Assembly (NCBI RefSeq): GCF_910591885.1 | Contig: NW_025963575.1 | Location: 558,001 to 622,000, forward strand | Length of the DNA stretch: 64,000 nt | Reading direction: 5' to 3' | Origin: Bombus terrestris | Taxonomy: Eukaryota > Arthropoda > Insecta > Hymenoptera > Apidae | Shown here: one piece after another, positions 49,944 through 61,695 of the stretch | How the letters are laid out: every line of letters starts with the position of its first letter | Numbering within the stretch: the stretch's first letter is position 1 | Program-made: the position numbers and the translations under genes | Notes under the pieces: generated by a model | Told to the model about the DNA's origin: nothing | Databases searched by the model: none | What the model saw: only the letters and a program-made list of their open reading frames with translations

Positions 49944-52620
49944 TCCCACGTTGTCCCACGTTGTCCCACGTTGTCCCACGGTGTCCAACGATGTCCAACG
50001 GTGTCCAACGGTGTCCCACGGTGTCCAACGGTGTCCCACGTTGTCCCACGTTGTCCCACGTTGTCCCACGTTGTCCCACGTTGTCCCACGTTGTCCCACG
50101 TTGTCCCACGGTGTCCAACGGTGTCCAACGATGTCCAACGGTGTCCAACGGTGTCCCACGATGTCCACCGATGTCCAACGGTGTCCAACGGTGTCCCACG
50201 GTGTCCAACGGTGTCCCACGTTGTCCCACGTTGTCCCACGTTGTCCCACGTTGTCCCACGTTGTCCCACGTTGTCCCACGGTGTCCAACGGTGTCCCACG
50301 TTGTCCCACGTTGTCCCACGTTGTCCCACGGTGTCCAACGGTGTCCAACGGTGTCCAACGGTGTCCAACGATGTCCAACGGTGTCCAACGGTGTCCCACG
50401 GTGTCCAACGGTGTCCAACGGTGTCCCACGGTGTCCAACGGTGTCCCACGTTGTCCCACGTTGTCCCACGTTGTCCCACGTTGTCCCACGATGTCCCACG
50501 TTGTCCAACGATGTCCAACGGTGTCCCACGTTGTCCCACGTTGTCCTACGTTGTCCCACGTTGTCCCACGTTGTCCCACGTTGTCCCACGTTGTCCCACG
50601 TTGTCCCACGTTGTCCCACGGTGTCCAACGGTGTCCCACGTTGTCCCACGTTGTCCCACGGTGTCCAACGATATCCAACGGTGTCCAACGATGTCCAACG
50701 GTGTCCCACGTTGTCCAACGGTGTCCCACGTTGTCCCACGTTGTCCCACGTTGTCCCACGATGTCCCACGTTGTCCAACGATGTCCAACGGTGTCCCACG
50801 TTGTCCCACGTTGTCCTACGTTGTCCCACGTTGTCCCACGTTGTCCCACGTTGTCCCACGTTGTCCCACGGTGTCCAACGATGTCCAACGGTGTCCAACG
50901 GTGTCCCACGGTGTCCAACGGTGTCCCACGTTGTCCCACGTTGTCCCACGTTGTCCCACGTTGTCCCACGGTGTCCCACGTTGTCCCCCGTTGTCCCACG
51001 GTGTCCAACGATGTCCAACGGTGCCCAACGGTGTCCAACGATATCCAACGGTGTCCAACGATGTCCAACGGTGTCCCACGTTGTCCAACGGTGTCCCACG
51101 TTGTCCCACGTTGTCCCACGTTGTCCCACGATGTCCCACGTTGTCCAACGATGTCCAACGGTGTCCCACGTTGTCCCACGTTGTCCCACGTTGTCCCACG
51201 TTGTCCCACGTTGTCCCACGTTGTCCCACGTTGTCCCACGGTGTCCAACGATGTCCAACGGTGTCCAACGGTGTCCCACGTTGTCCCACGTTGTCCCACG
51301 TTGTCCAACGATGTCCAACGGTGTCCCACGTTGTCCCACGTTGTCCCACGTTGTCCCACGTTGTCTCACGATGTCCCACGTTGTCCAACGATGTCCAACG
51401 GTGTCCCACGTTGTCCCACGTTGTCCCACGTTGTCCCACGGTGTCCAACGATGTCCAACGGTGTCCAACGGTGTCCCACGGTGTCCAACGGTGTCCCACG
51501 TTGTCCCACGTTGTCCCACGTTGTCCCACGTTGTCCCACGGTGTCCCACGTTGTCCCCCGTTGTCCCACGGTGTCCAACGATGTCCAACGGTGCCCAACG
51601 GTGTCCCACGGTGTCCAACTGTGTCCCACGGTGTCCCACGTTGTCCCACGTTGTCCCACGTTGTCCCACGTTGTCCCACGTTGTCCAACGATGTCCAACG
51701 GTGTCCCACGTTGTCCCACGTTGTCCCACGTTGTCCCACGTTGTCCAACGATGTCCAACGGTGTCCCACGTTGTCCCACGTTGTCCCACGTTGTCCCACG
51801 TTGTCCCACGTTGTCCCACGTTGTCCCACGTTGTCCAACGGTGTCCAACGGTGTCCCACGTTGTCCCACGTTGTCCCACGTTGTCCCACGTTGTCCCACG
51901 TTGTCCCACGTTGTCCAACGATGTCCAACGGTGTCCCACGTTGTCCCACGTTGTCCCACGTTGTCCCACGTTGTCCCACGTTGTCCCACGTTGTCCCACG
52001 TTGTCCCACGTTGTCCCACGTTGTCCAACGGTGTCCAACGGTGTCCCACGTTGTCCCACGTTGTCCCACGTTGTCCCACGTTGTCCCACGTTGTCCAACG
52101 GTGTCCAACGGTGTCCCACATTGTCCCACGTTGTCCCACGTTGTCCCACGTTGTCCCACGTTGTCCAACGATGTCCAACGGTGTCCCACGTTGTCCCACG
52201 TTGTCCCACGTTGTCCCACGTTGTCCCACGTTGTCCCACGTTGTCCAACGATGTCCAACGGTGTCCCACGTTGTCCCACGTTGTCCCACGTTGTCCCACG
52301 TTGTCTCACGATGTCCCACGTTGTCCAACGATGTCCAACGGTGTCCCACGTTGTCCCACGTTGTCCCACGTTGTCCCACGTTGTCCCACGATGTCCCACG
52401 TTGTCCAACGATGTCGAACGGTGTCCCACGTTGTCCCACGTTGTCCCACGTTGTCCCACGTTGTCCCACGTTGTCCCACGTTGTCCCACGTTGTCCCACG
52501 TTGTCCCACGTTGTCCCACGTTGTCCCACGTTGTCCCACGTTGTCCCATGTTGTCCCACGGTGTCCAACGATGTCCAACGGTGTCCAACGGTGTCCCACG
52601 GTGTCCAACGGTGTCCCACG
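49204..52620 (+). repeat. Segmental duplication g, copy 1
   Basis: It matches 53604-57010 at offset 4400, shrinking to 4390 and 4380 near the right end. Pairs: tccaacggta 49234/53634, ttccatggtt 49364/53764 and 49934/54334, tccaacgata 50664/55064 and 51034/55434, tcctacgttg 50544/54944 and 50814/55214, tctcacgatg 51364/55764 and 52304/56684. Confidence 0.85.
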
Positions 52621-54343
52621 TTGTCCCACGTTGTCCCACGTTGTCCCACGTTGTCCCACGTTGTCCAACGATGTCCAACGGTGTCCCACGTTGTCCCACG
52701 TTGTCCCACGTTGTCCCACGTTGTCCAACGATGTCCAACGGTGTCCCACGTTGTCCCACGTTGTCCCACGTTGTCCCACGTTGTCCCACGTTGTCCCACG
52801 TTGTCCCACGTTGTCCAACGGTGTCCAACGGTGTCCCACGTTGTCCCACGTTGTCCCACGTTGTCCCACGTTGTCCCACGTTGTCCAACGGTGTCCAACG
52901 GTGTCCCACGTTGTCCCACGTTGTCCCACGTTGTCCCACGTTGTCCCACGATGTCCCACGTTGTCCAACGATGTCCAACGGTGTCCCACGTTGTCCCACG
53001 TTGTCCCACGTTGTCCCACGTTGTCCCACGTTGTCCAACGGTGTCCCACGGTGTCCAACGATGTCCAACGGTGTCCCACGTTGTCCCACGTTGTCCCACG
53101 TTGTCCCAGGTTGTCCCACGTTGTCCCACGTTGTCCCACGGTGTCCAACGGTGTCCAACGATGTCCCACGTTGTCCCACGTTGTCCCACGTTGTCCCACG
53201 TTGTCCCACGATGTCCCACGTTGTCCCACGTTGTCCCACGTTGTCCCACGTTGTCCCACGTTGTCCCACGTTGTCCCACGTTGTCCCACGTTGTCCCACG
53301 TTGTCCCACGTTGTCCCACGTTGTCCCACGTTGTCCCACGTTGTCCCACGTTGTCCCACGGTGTCCAACGATGTCCAACGTTGTCCAACGGTGTCCCACG
53401 GTGTCCAACGGTGTCCCACGTTGTCCCACGTTGTCCCACGTTGTCCCACGTTGTCCCACGTTGTCCCACGTTGTCCCACGTTGTCCCACGATGTCCCACG
53501 TTGTCCAACGATGTCCAACGGTGTCCCACGTTGTCCCACGTTGTCCAACGATGTCCAACGGTGTCCCACGTTGTCCCACGTTGTCCTACGTTGTCCCACG
53601 TTGTCCCACGTTGTCCAACGGTGTCCCACGGTGTCCAACGGTATCCCACGTTGTCCCACGTTGTCCCACGTTGTCCCACGTTGTCCCACGGTGTCCAACG
53701 ATGTCCAACGGTGTCCCACGTTGTCCCACGTTGTCCCACGTTGTCCCACGTTGTCCCACGTTGTTCCATGGTTTCCCACGTTGTCCCACGTTGTCCCACG
53801 TTGTCCCACGGTGTCCAACGATGTCCAACGGTGTCCAACGGTGTCCCACGGTGTCCAACGGTGTCCCACGTTGTCCCACGTTGTCCCACGTTGTCCCACG
53901 TTGTCCCACGTTGTCCCACGTTGTCCCACGGTGTCCAACGGTGTCCAACGATGTCCAACGGTGTCCAACGGTGTCCCACGATGTCCACCGATGTCCAACG
54001 GTGTCCAACGGTGTCCAACGGTGTCCCACGGTGTCCAACGATGTCCAACGGTGTCCGACGATGTCCAACGGTGTCCCACGTTGTCCCACGTTGTCCCACG
54101 TTGTCCCACGGTGTCCAACGATGTCCAACGGTGTCCAACGATGTCCAACGGTGTCCCACGATGTCCAGCGATGTCCAACGATGTCCAACGGTGTCCAACG
54201 GTGTCCCACGTTGTCCCACGTTGTCCCACGTTGTCCCACGTTGTCCCACGTTGTCCCACGGTGTCCAACGATGTCCAACGGTGTCCCACGTTGTCCCACG
54301 TTGTCCCACGTTGTCCCACGTTGTCCCACGTTGTTCCATGGTT
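52304..54343 (+). repeat. Hybrid cassette: normal ends, rearranged middle
   Basis: tctcacgatg 52304 and tcccatgttg 52544 start a normal cassette, but from about 52620 the order changes. A tcccaggttg segment (53104) of the kind seen near 17.1, 19.3, 25.0 and 32.1 kb follows, and there is no 11-mer. From about 53604 the sequence rejoins the cassette downstream arm (tccaacggta 53634, ttccatggtt 53764 and 54334, 570 bp apart). This looks like an exchange between out-of-register arrays. Confidence 0.7.
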
Positions 54344-57010
54344 TCCCACGTTGTCCCACGTTGTCCCACGTTGTCCCACGGTGTCCAACGATGTCCAACG
54401 GTGTCCAACGGTGTCCCACGGTGTCCAACGGTGTCCCACGTTGTCCCACGTTGTCCCACGTTGTCCCACGTTGTCCCACGTTGTCCCACGTTGTCCCACG
54501 TTGTCCCACGGTGTCCAACGGTGTCCAACGATGTCCAACGGTGTCCAACGGTGTCCCACGATGTCCACCGATGTCCAACGGTGTCCAACGGTGTCCCACG
54601 GTGTCCAACGGTGTCCCACGTTGTCCCACGTTGTCCCACGTTGTCCCACGTTGTCCCACGTTGTCCCACGTTGTCCCACGGTGTCCAACGGTGTCCCACG
54701 TTGTCCCACGTTGTCCCACGTTGTCCCACGGTGTCCAACGGTGTCCAACGGTGTCCAACGGTGTCCAACGATGTCCAACGGTGTCCAACGGTGTCCCACG
54801 GTGTCCAACGGTGTCCAACGGTGTCCCACGGTGTCCAACGGTGTCCCACGTTGTCCCACGTTGTCCCACGTTGTCCCACGTTGTCCCACGATGTCCCACG
54901 TTGTCCAACGATGTCCAACGGTGTCCCACGTTGTCCCACGTTGTCCTACGTTGTCCCACGTTGTCCCACGTTGTCCCACGTTGTCCCACGTTGTCCCACG
55001 TTGTCCCACGTTGTCCCACGGTGTCCAACGGTGTCCCACGTTGTCCCACGTTGTCCCACGGTGTCCAACGATATCCAACGGTGTCCAACGATGTCCAACG
55101 GTGTCCCACGTTGTCCAACGGTGTCCCACGTTGTCCCACGTTGTCCCACGTTGTCCCACGATGTCCCACGTTGTCCAACGATGTCCAACGGTGTCCCACG
55201 TTGTCCCACGTTGTCCTACGTTGTCCCACGTTGTCCCACGTTGTCCCACGTTGTCCCACGTTGTCCCACGGTGTCCAACGATGTCCAACGGTGTCCAACG
55301 GTGTCCCACGGTGTCCAACGGTGTCCCACGTTGTCCCACGTTGTCCCACGTTGTCCCACGTTGTCCCACGTTGTCCCACGTTGTCCCCCGTTGTCCCACG
55401 GTGTCCAACGATGTCCAACGGTGCCCAACGGTGTCCAACGATATCCAACGGTGTCCAACGATGTCCAACGGTGTCCCACGTTGTCCAACGGTGTCCCACG
55501 TTGTCCCACGTTGTCCCACGTTGTCCCACGATGTCCCACGTTGTCCAACGATGTCCAACGGTGTCCCACGTTGTCCCACGTTGTCCTACGTTGTCCCACG
55601 TTGTCCCACGTTGTCCCACGTTGTCCCACGTTGTCCCACGGTGTCCAACGATGTCCAACGGTGTCCAACGGTGTCCCACGTTGTCCCACGTTGTCCCACG
55701 TTGTCCAACGATGTCCAACGGTGTCCCACGTTGTCCCACGTTGTCCCACGTTGTCCCACGTTGTCTCACGATGTCCCACGTTGTCCAACGATGTCCAACG
55801 GTGTCCCACGTTGTCCCACGTTGTCCCACGTTGTCCCACGGTGTCCAACGATGTCCAACGGTGTCCAACGGTGTCCCACGGTGTCCAACGGTGTCCCACG
55901 TTGTCCCACGTTGTCCCACGTTGTCCCACGTTGTCCCACGGTGTCCCACGTTGTCCCCCGTTGTCCCACGGTGTCCAACGATGTCCAACGGTGCCCAACG
56001 GTGTCCCACGGTGTCCAACTGTGTCCCACGGTGTCCCACGTTGTCCCACGTTGTCCCACGTTGTCCCACGTTGTCCCACGTTGTCCAACGATGTCCAACG
56101 GTGTCCCACGTTGTCCCACGTTGTCCCACGTTGTCCCACGTTGTCCAACGATGTCCAACGGTGTCCCACGTTGTCCCACGTTGTCCCACGTTGTCCCACG
56201 TTGTCCCACGTTGTCCCACGTTGTCCCACGTTGTCCAACGGTGTCCAACGGTGTCCCACGTTGTCCCACGTTGTCCCACGTTGTCCCACGTTGTCCCACG
56301 TTGTCCCACGTTGTCCAACGATGTCCAACGGTGTCCCACGTTGTCCCACGTTGTCCCACGTTGTCCCACGTTGTCCCACGTTGTCCCACGTTGTCCCACG
56401 TTGTCCAACGGTGTCCAACGGTGTCCCACGTTGTCCCACGTTGTCCCACGTTGTCCCACGTTGTCCCACGTTGTCCAACGGTGTCCAACGGTGTCCCACA
56501 TTGTCCCACGTTGTCCCACGTTGTCCCACGTTGTCCCACGTTGTCCAACGATGTCCAACGGTGTCCCACGTTGTCCCACGTTGTCCCACGTTGTCCCACG
56601 TTGTCCCACGTTGTCCCACGTTGTCCAACGATGTCCAACGGTGTCCCACGTTGTCCCACGTTGTCCCACGTTGTCCCACGTTGTCTCACGATGTCCCACG
56701 TTGTCCAACGATGTCCAACGGTGTCCCACGTTGTCCCACGTTGTCCCACGTTGTCCCACGTTGTCCCACGATGTCCCACGTTGTCCAACGATGTCCAACG
56801 GTGTCCCACGTTGTCCCACGTTGTCCCACGTTGTCCCACGTTGTCCCACGTTGTCCCACGTTGTCCCACGTTGTCCCACGTTGTCCCACGTTGTCCCACG
56901 TTGTCCCACGTTGTCCCACGTTGTCCCACGTTGTCCCATGTTGTCCCACGGTGTCCAACGATGTCCAACGGTGTCCAACGGTGTCCCACGGTGTCCAACG
57001 GTGTCCCACG
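53604..57010 (+). repeat. Segmental duplication g, copy 2
   Basis: This is the partner of 49204-52620. It carries tcctacgttg at 55584 where the partner has A, and overlaps the first copy of the 5012-bp duplication. Confidence 0.85.
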
Positions 57011-58634
57011 TTGTCCCACGTTGTCCCACGTTGTCCCACGTTGTCCCACGTTGTCCCACGTTGTCCCACGTTGTCCCACGTTGTCCCACGTTGTCCCACG
57101 TTGTCCCACGTTGTCCCACGTTGTCCCACGGTGTCCAACGATGTCCCACGTTGTCCCACGTTGTCCCACGTTGTCCAACGTTGTCCCACGTTGTCCCACG
57201 TTGTCCCACGTTGTCCCACGTTGTCCCACGTTGTCCCACGTTCTCCCACGTTGTCCCACGTTGTTCCACGTTGTCCCACGTTGTCCCACGTTGTCCCACG
57301 GTGTCCAACGGTGTCCAACGGTGTCCAACGGTGTCCAACGATGTCCAACGGTGTCCAACGGTGTCCCACGGTGTCCAACGGTGTCCAACGGTGTCCCACG
57401 TTGTCCCACGTTGTCCCACGTTGTCCCACGTTGTCCCACGTTGTCCCACGTTGTCCCACGTTGTCCCACGATGTCCCACGTTGTCCAACGATGTCCAACG
57501 GTGTCCCACGTTGTCCCACGTTGTCCAACGATGTCCAACGGTGTCCCACGTTGTCCCACGTTGTCCTACGTTGTCCCACGTTGTCCCACGTTGTCCCACG
57601 TTGTCCCACGTTGTCCAACAGTTGTCCCACGGTGTCCAACGGTGTCCAACGATGTCCAACTGTGTCCAACGGTGTCCCACGTTGTCCCACGTTGTCCCAC
57701 GTTGTCCCACGTTGTCCCACGTTGCCCAACGATGTCCAACGGTGTCCCACGTTGTCCCACGTTGTCCCACGTTGTCCCACGTTGTCCCACGTTGTCCCAC
57801 GTTGTCCCACGTTGTCCCACGTTGTCCAACGGTGTCCCACGTTGTCCCACGTTGTCCCACGGTGTCCAACGGTGTCCCACGTTGTCCCACGTTGTCCCAC
57901 GTTGTCCCACGTTGTCCCACGTTGTCCCACGGTGTCCCACGGTGTCCAACGGTGTCCCAGGTTGTCCCACGTTGTCCCACGTTGTCCCACGTTGTCCCAC
58001 GTTGTCCCACGTTGTCCCACGTTGTCCCACGTTGTCCCACGTTGTCCAACGGTGTCCCACGGTGTCCAACGGTGTCCCACGTTGTCCCACGTTGTCCCAC
58101 GTTGTCCCACGTTGTCCCACGGTGTCCAACGATGTCCAACGGTGTCCCACGTTGTCCCACGTTGTCCCACGGTGTCCCACGTTGTCCCACGTTGTTCCAT
58201 GGTTTCCCACGTTGTCCCACGTTGTCCCACGTTGTCCCACGGTGTCCAACGATGTCCAACGGTGTCCAACGGTGTCCCACGGTGTCCAACGGTGTCCCAC
58301 GTTGTCCCACGTTGTCCCACGTTGTCCCACGTTGTCCCACGTTGTCCCTCGTTGTCCCACGGTGTCCAACGGTGTCCAACGATGTCCAACGGTGTCCAAC
58401 GGTGTCCCACGATGTCCACCGATGTCCAACGGTGTCCAACGGTGTCCAACGGTGTCCAACGGTGTCCAGCGATGTCCAACGATGTCCAACGGTGTCCAAC
58501 GGTGTCCCACGTTGTCCCACGTTGTCCCACGTTGTCCCACGTTGTCCCACGGTGTCCAACGATGTCCAACGGTGTCCCACGTTGTCCCACGTTGTCCCAC
58601 GTTGTCCCACGTTGTCCCACGTTGTTCCATGGTT
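56684..58634 (+). repeat. Higher-order cassette, copy 6 (shortened tail)
   Basis: Markers are tctcacgatg 56684, tcccatgttg 56934, tccaacgttg 57174, ttccacgttg 57264, tcctacgttg 57564, 11-mer 57614, cccaacgatg 57725, ttccatggtt 58195 and 58625. The head is 930 bp and the two ttccatggtt monomers are 430 bp apart instead of 570. Private tccctcgttg at 58345 and a ttctcccacg variant at about 57241 are shared only with copy 7. Confidence 0.85.
57614..57624 (+). repeat. 11-mer tccaacagttg, register shift +1 (copy 6)
   Basis: Identical flanks; 581 bp before the next ttccatggtt, as in copies 1-5 and 8. Confidence 0.93.
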
Positions 58635-59334
58635 TCCCACGTTGTCCCACGTTGTCCCACGTTGTCCCACGGTGTCCAACGATGTCCAACGGTGTCCAAC
58701 GGTGTCCCACGGTGTCCAACGGTGTCCCACGTTGTCCCACGTTGTCCCACGTTGTCCCACGTTGTCCCACGTTGTCCCACGTTGTCCCACGGTGTCCAAC
58801 GGTGTCCAACGATGTCCAACGGTGTCCAACGGTGTCCCACGATGTCCACCGATGTCCAACGGTGTCCAACGGTGTCCAACGGTGTCCCACGGTGTCCAGC
58901 GATGTCCAACGATGTCCAACGGTGTCCAACGGTGTCCCACGTTGTCCCACGTTGTCCCACGTTGTCCCACGTTGTCCCACGTTGTCCCACGGTGTCCAAC
59001 GATGTCCAACGGTGTCCCACGTTGTCCCACGTTGTCCCACGTTGTCCCACGTTGTCCCACGTTGTCCCACGTTGTCCCACGTTGTCCCACGTTGTCCCAC
59101 GTTGTCCCACGTTGTCCAACGGTGTCCAACGGTGTCCAACGATGTCCAACGGTGTCCAACGGTGTCCCACGTTGTCCCACGTTGTCCCACGTTGTCCCAC
59201 GTTGTCCCACGTTGTCCCACGTTGTCCCACGTTGTCCCACGATGTCCCACGTTGTCCAACGATGTCCAACGGTGTCCCACGTTGTCCCACGTTGTCCAAC
59301 GATGTCCAACGGTGTCCCACGTTGTCCCACGTTG

Positions 59335-59835
59335 TCCTACGTTGTCCCACGTTGTCCCACGTTGTCCCACGTTGTCCCACGTTGTCCAACAGTTGTCCCA
59401 CGGTGTCCAACGGTGTCCAACGATGTCCAACTGTGTCCAACGGTGTCCCACGTTGTCCCACGTTGTCCCACGTTGTCCCACGTTGTCCCACGGTGTCCAA
59501 CGGTGTCCCACGTTGTCCCACGTTGTCCCACGTTGTCCCACGTTGTCCCACGTTGTCCAACGGTGTCCCACGGTGTCCAACGGTGTCCCAGGTTGTCCCA
59601 CGTTGTCCCACGTTGTCCCACGTTGTCCCACGTTGTCCCACGTTGTCCCACGTTGTCCCACGTTGTCCCACGTTGTCCAACGGTGTCCCACGGTGTCCAA
59701 CGGTGTCCCACGTTGTCCCACGTTGTCCCACGTTGTCCCACGTTGTCCCACGGTGTCCAACGATGTCCAACGGTGTCCCACGTTGTCCCACGTTGTCCCA
59801 CGTTGTCCCACGTTGTCCCACGTTGTTCCATGGTT
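59335..59835 (+). repeat. Partial cassette: 11-mer and one ttccatggtt
   Basis: tcctacgttg 59335 and the 11-mer 59385 are followed by ttccatggtt at 59826, 441 bp later instead of 581. The cassette head is missing and about 140 bp of the arm is deleted. The segment sits just before the junction of the 5012-bp tandem duplication at about 60066. Confidence 0.75.
59385..59395 (+). repeat. 11-mer tccaacagttg, register shift +1 (copy 7)
   Basis: It lies in a truncated cassette; the next ttccatggtt is only 441 bp away. Confidence 0.93.
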
Positions 59836-61695
59836 TCCCACGTTGTCCCACGTTGTCCCACGTTGTCCCACGGTGTCCAACGATGTCCAACGGTGTCCAA
59901 CGGTGTCCCACGGTGTCCAACGGTGTCCCACGTTGTCCCACGTTGTCCCACGTTGTCCCACGTTGTCCCACGTTGTCCCACGGTGTCCAACGGTGTCCAA
60001 CGATGTCCAACGGTGTCCAACGGTGTCCCACGATGTCCACCGATGTCCAACGGTGTCCAACGGTGTCCCACGGTGTCCAACGATATCCAACGGTGTCCAA
60101 CGATGTCCAACGGTGTCCCACGTTGTCCAACGGTGTCCCACGTTGTCCCACGTTGTCCCACGTTGTCCCACGATGTCCCACGTTGTCCAACGATGTCCAA
60201 CGGTGTCCCACGTTGTCCCACGTTGTCCTACGTTGTCCCACGTTGTCCCACGTTGTCCCACGTTGTCCCACGTTGTCCCACGGTGTCCAACGATGTCCAA
60301 CGGTGTCCAACGGTGTCCCACGGTGTCCAACGGTGTCCCACGTTGTCCCACGTTGTCCCACGTTGTCCCACGTTGTCCCACGGTGTCCCACGTTGTCCCC
60401 CGTTGTCCCACGGTGTCCAACGATGTCCAACGGTGCCCAACGGTGTCCAACGATATCCAACGGTGTCCAACGATGTCCAACGGTGTCCCACGTTGTCCAA
60501 CGGTGTCCCACGTTGTCCCACGTTGTCCCACGTTGTCCCACGATGTCCCACGTTGTCCAACGATGTCCAACGGTGTCCCACGTTGTCCCACGTTGTCCTA
60601 CGTTGTCCCACGTTGTCCCACGTTGTCCCACGTTGTCCCACGTTGTCCCACGGTGTCCAACGATGTCCAACGGTGTCCAACGGTGTCCCACGTTGTCCCA
60701 CGTTGTCCCACGTTGTCCAACGATGTCCAACGGTGTCCCACGTTGTCCCACGTTGTCCCACGTTGTCCCACGTTGTCTCACGATGTCCCACGTTGTCCAA
60801 CGATGTCCAACGGTGTCCCACGTTGTCCCACGTTGTCCCACGTTGTCCCACGGTGTCCAACGATGTCCAACGGTGTCCAACGGTGTCCCACGGTGTCCAA
60901 CGGTGTCCCACGTTGTCCCACGTTGTCCCACGTTGTCCCACGTTGTCCCACGGTGTCCCACGTTGTCCCCCGTTGTCCCACGGTGTCCAACGATGTCCAA
61001 CGGTGCCCAACGGTGTCCCACGGTGTCCAACTGTGTCCCACGGTGTCCCACGTTGTCCCACGTTGTCCCACGTTGTCCCACGTTGTCCCACGTTGTCCAA
61101 CGATGTCCAACGGTGTCCCACGTTGTCCCACGTTGTCCCACGTTGTCCCACGTTGTCCAACGATGTCCAACGGTGTCCCACGTTGTCCCACGTTGTCCCA
61201 CGTTGTCCCACGTTGTCCCACGTTGTCCCACGTTGTCCCACGTTGTCCAACGGTGTCCAACGGTGTCCCACGTTGTCCCACGTTGTCCCACGTTGTCCCA
61301 CGTTGTCCCACGTTGTCCCACGTTGTCCAACGATGTCCAACGGTGTCCCACGTTGTCCCACGTTGTCCCACGTTGTCCCACGTTGTCCCACGTTGTCCCA
61401 CGTTGTCCCACGTTGTCCAACGGTGTCCAACGGTGTCCCACGTTGTCCCACGTTGTCCCACGTTGTCCCACGTTGTCCCACGTTGTCCAACGGTGTCCAA
61501 CGGTGTCCCACATTGTCCCACGTTGTCCCACGTTGTCCCACGTTGTCCCACGTTGTCCAACGATGTCCAACGGTGTCCCACGTTGTCCCACGTTGTCCCA
61601 CGTTGTCCCACGTTGTCCCACGTTGTCCCACGTTGTCCAACGATGTCCAACGGTGTCCCACGTTGTCCCACGTTGTCCCACGTTGTCCCACGTTG

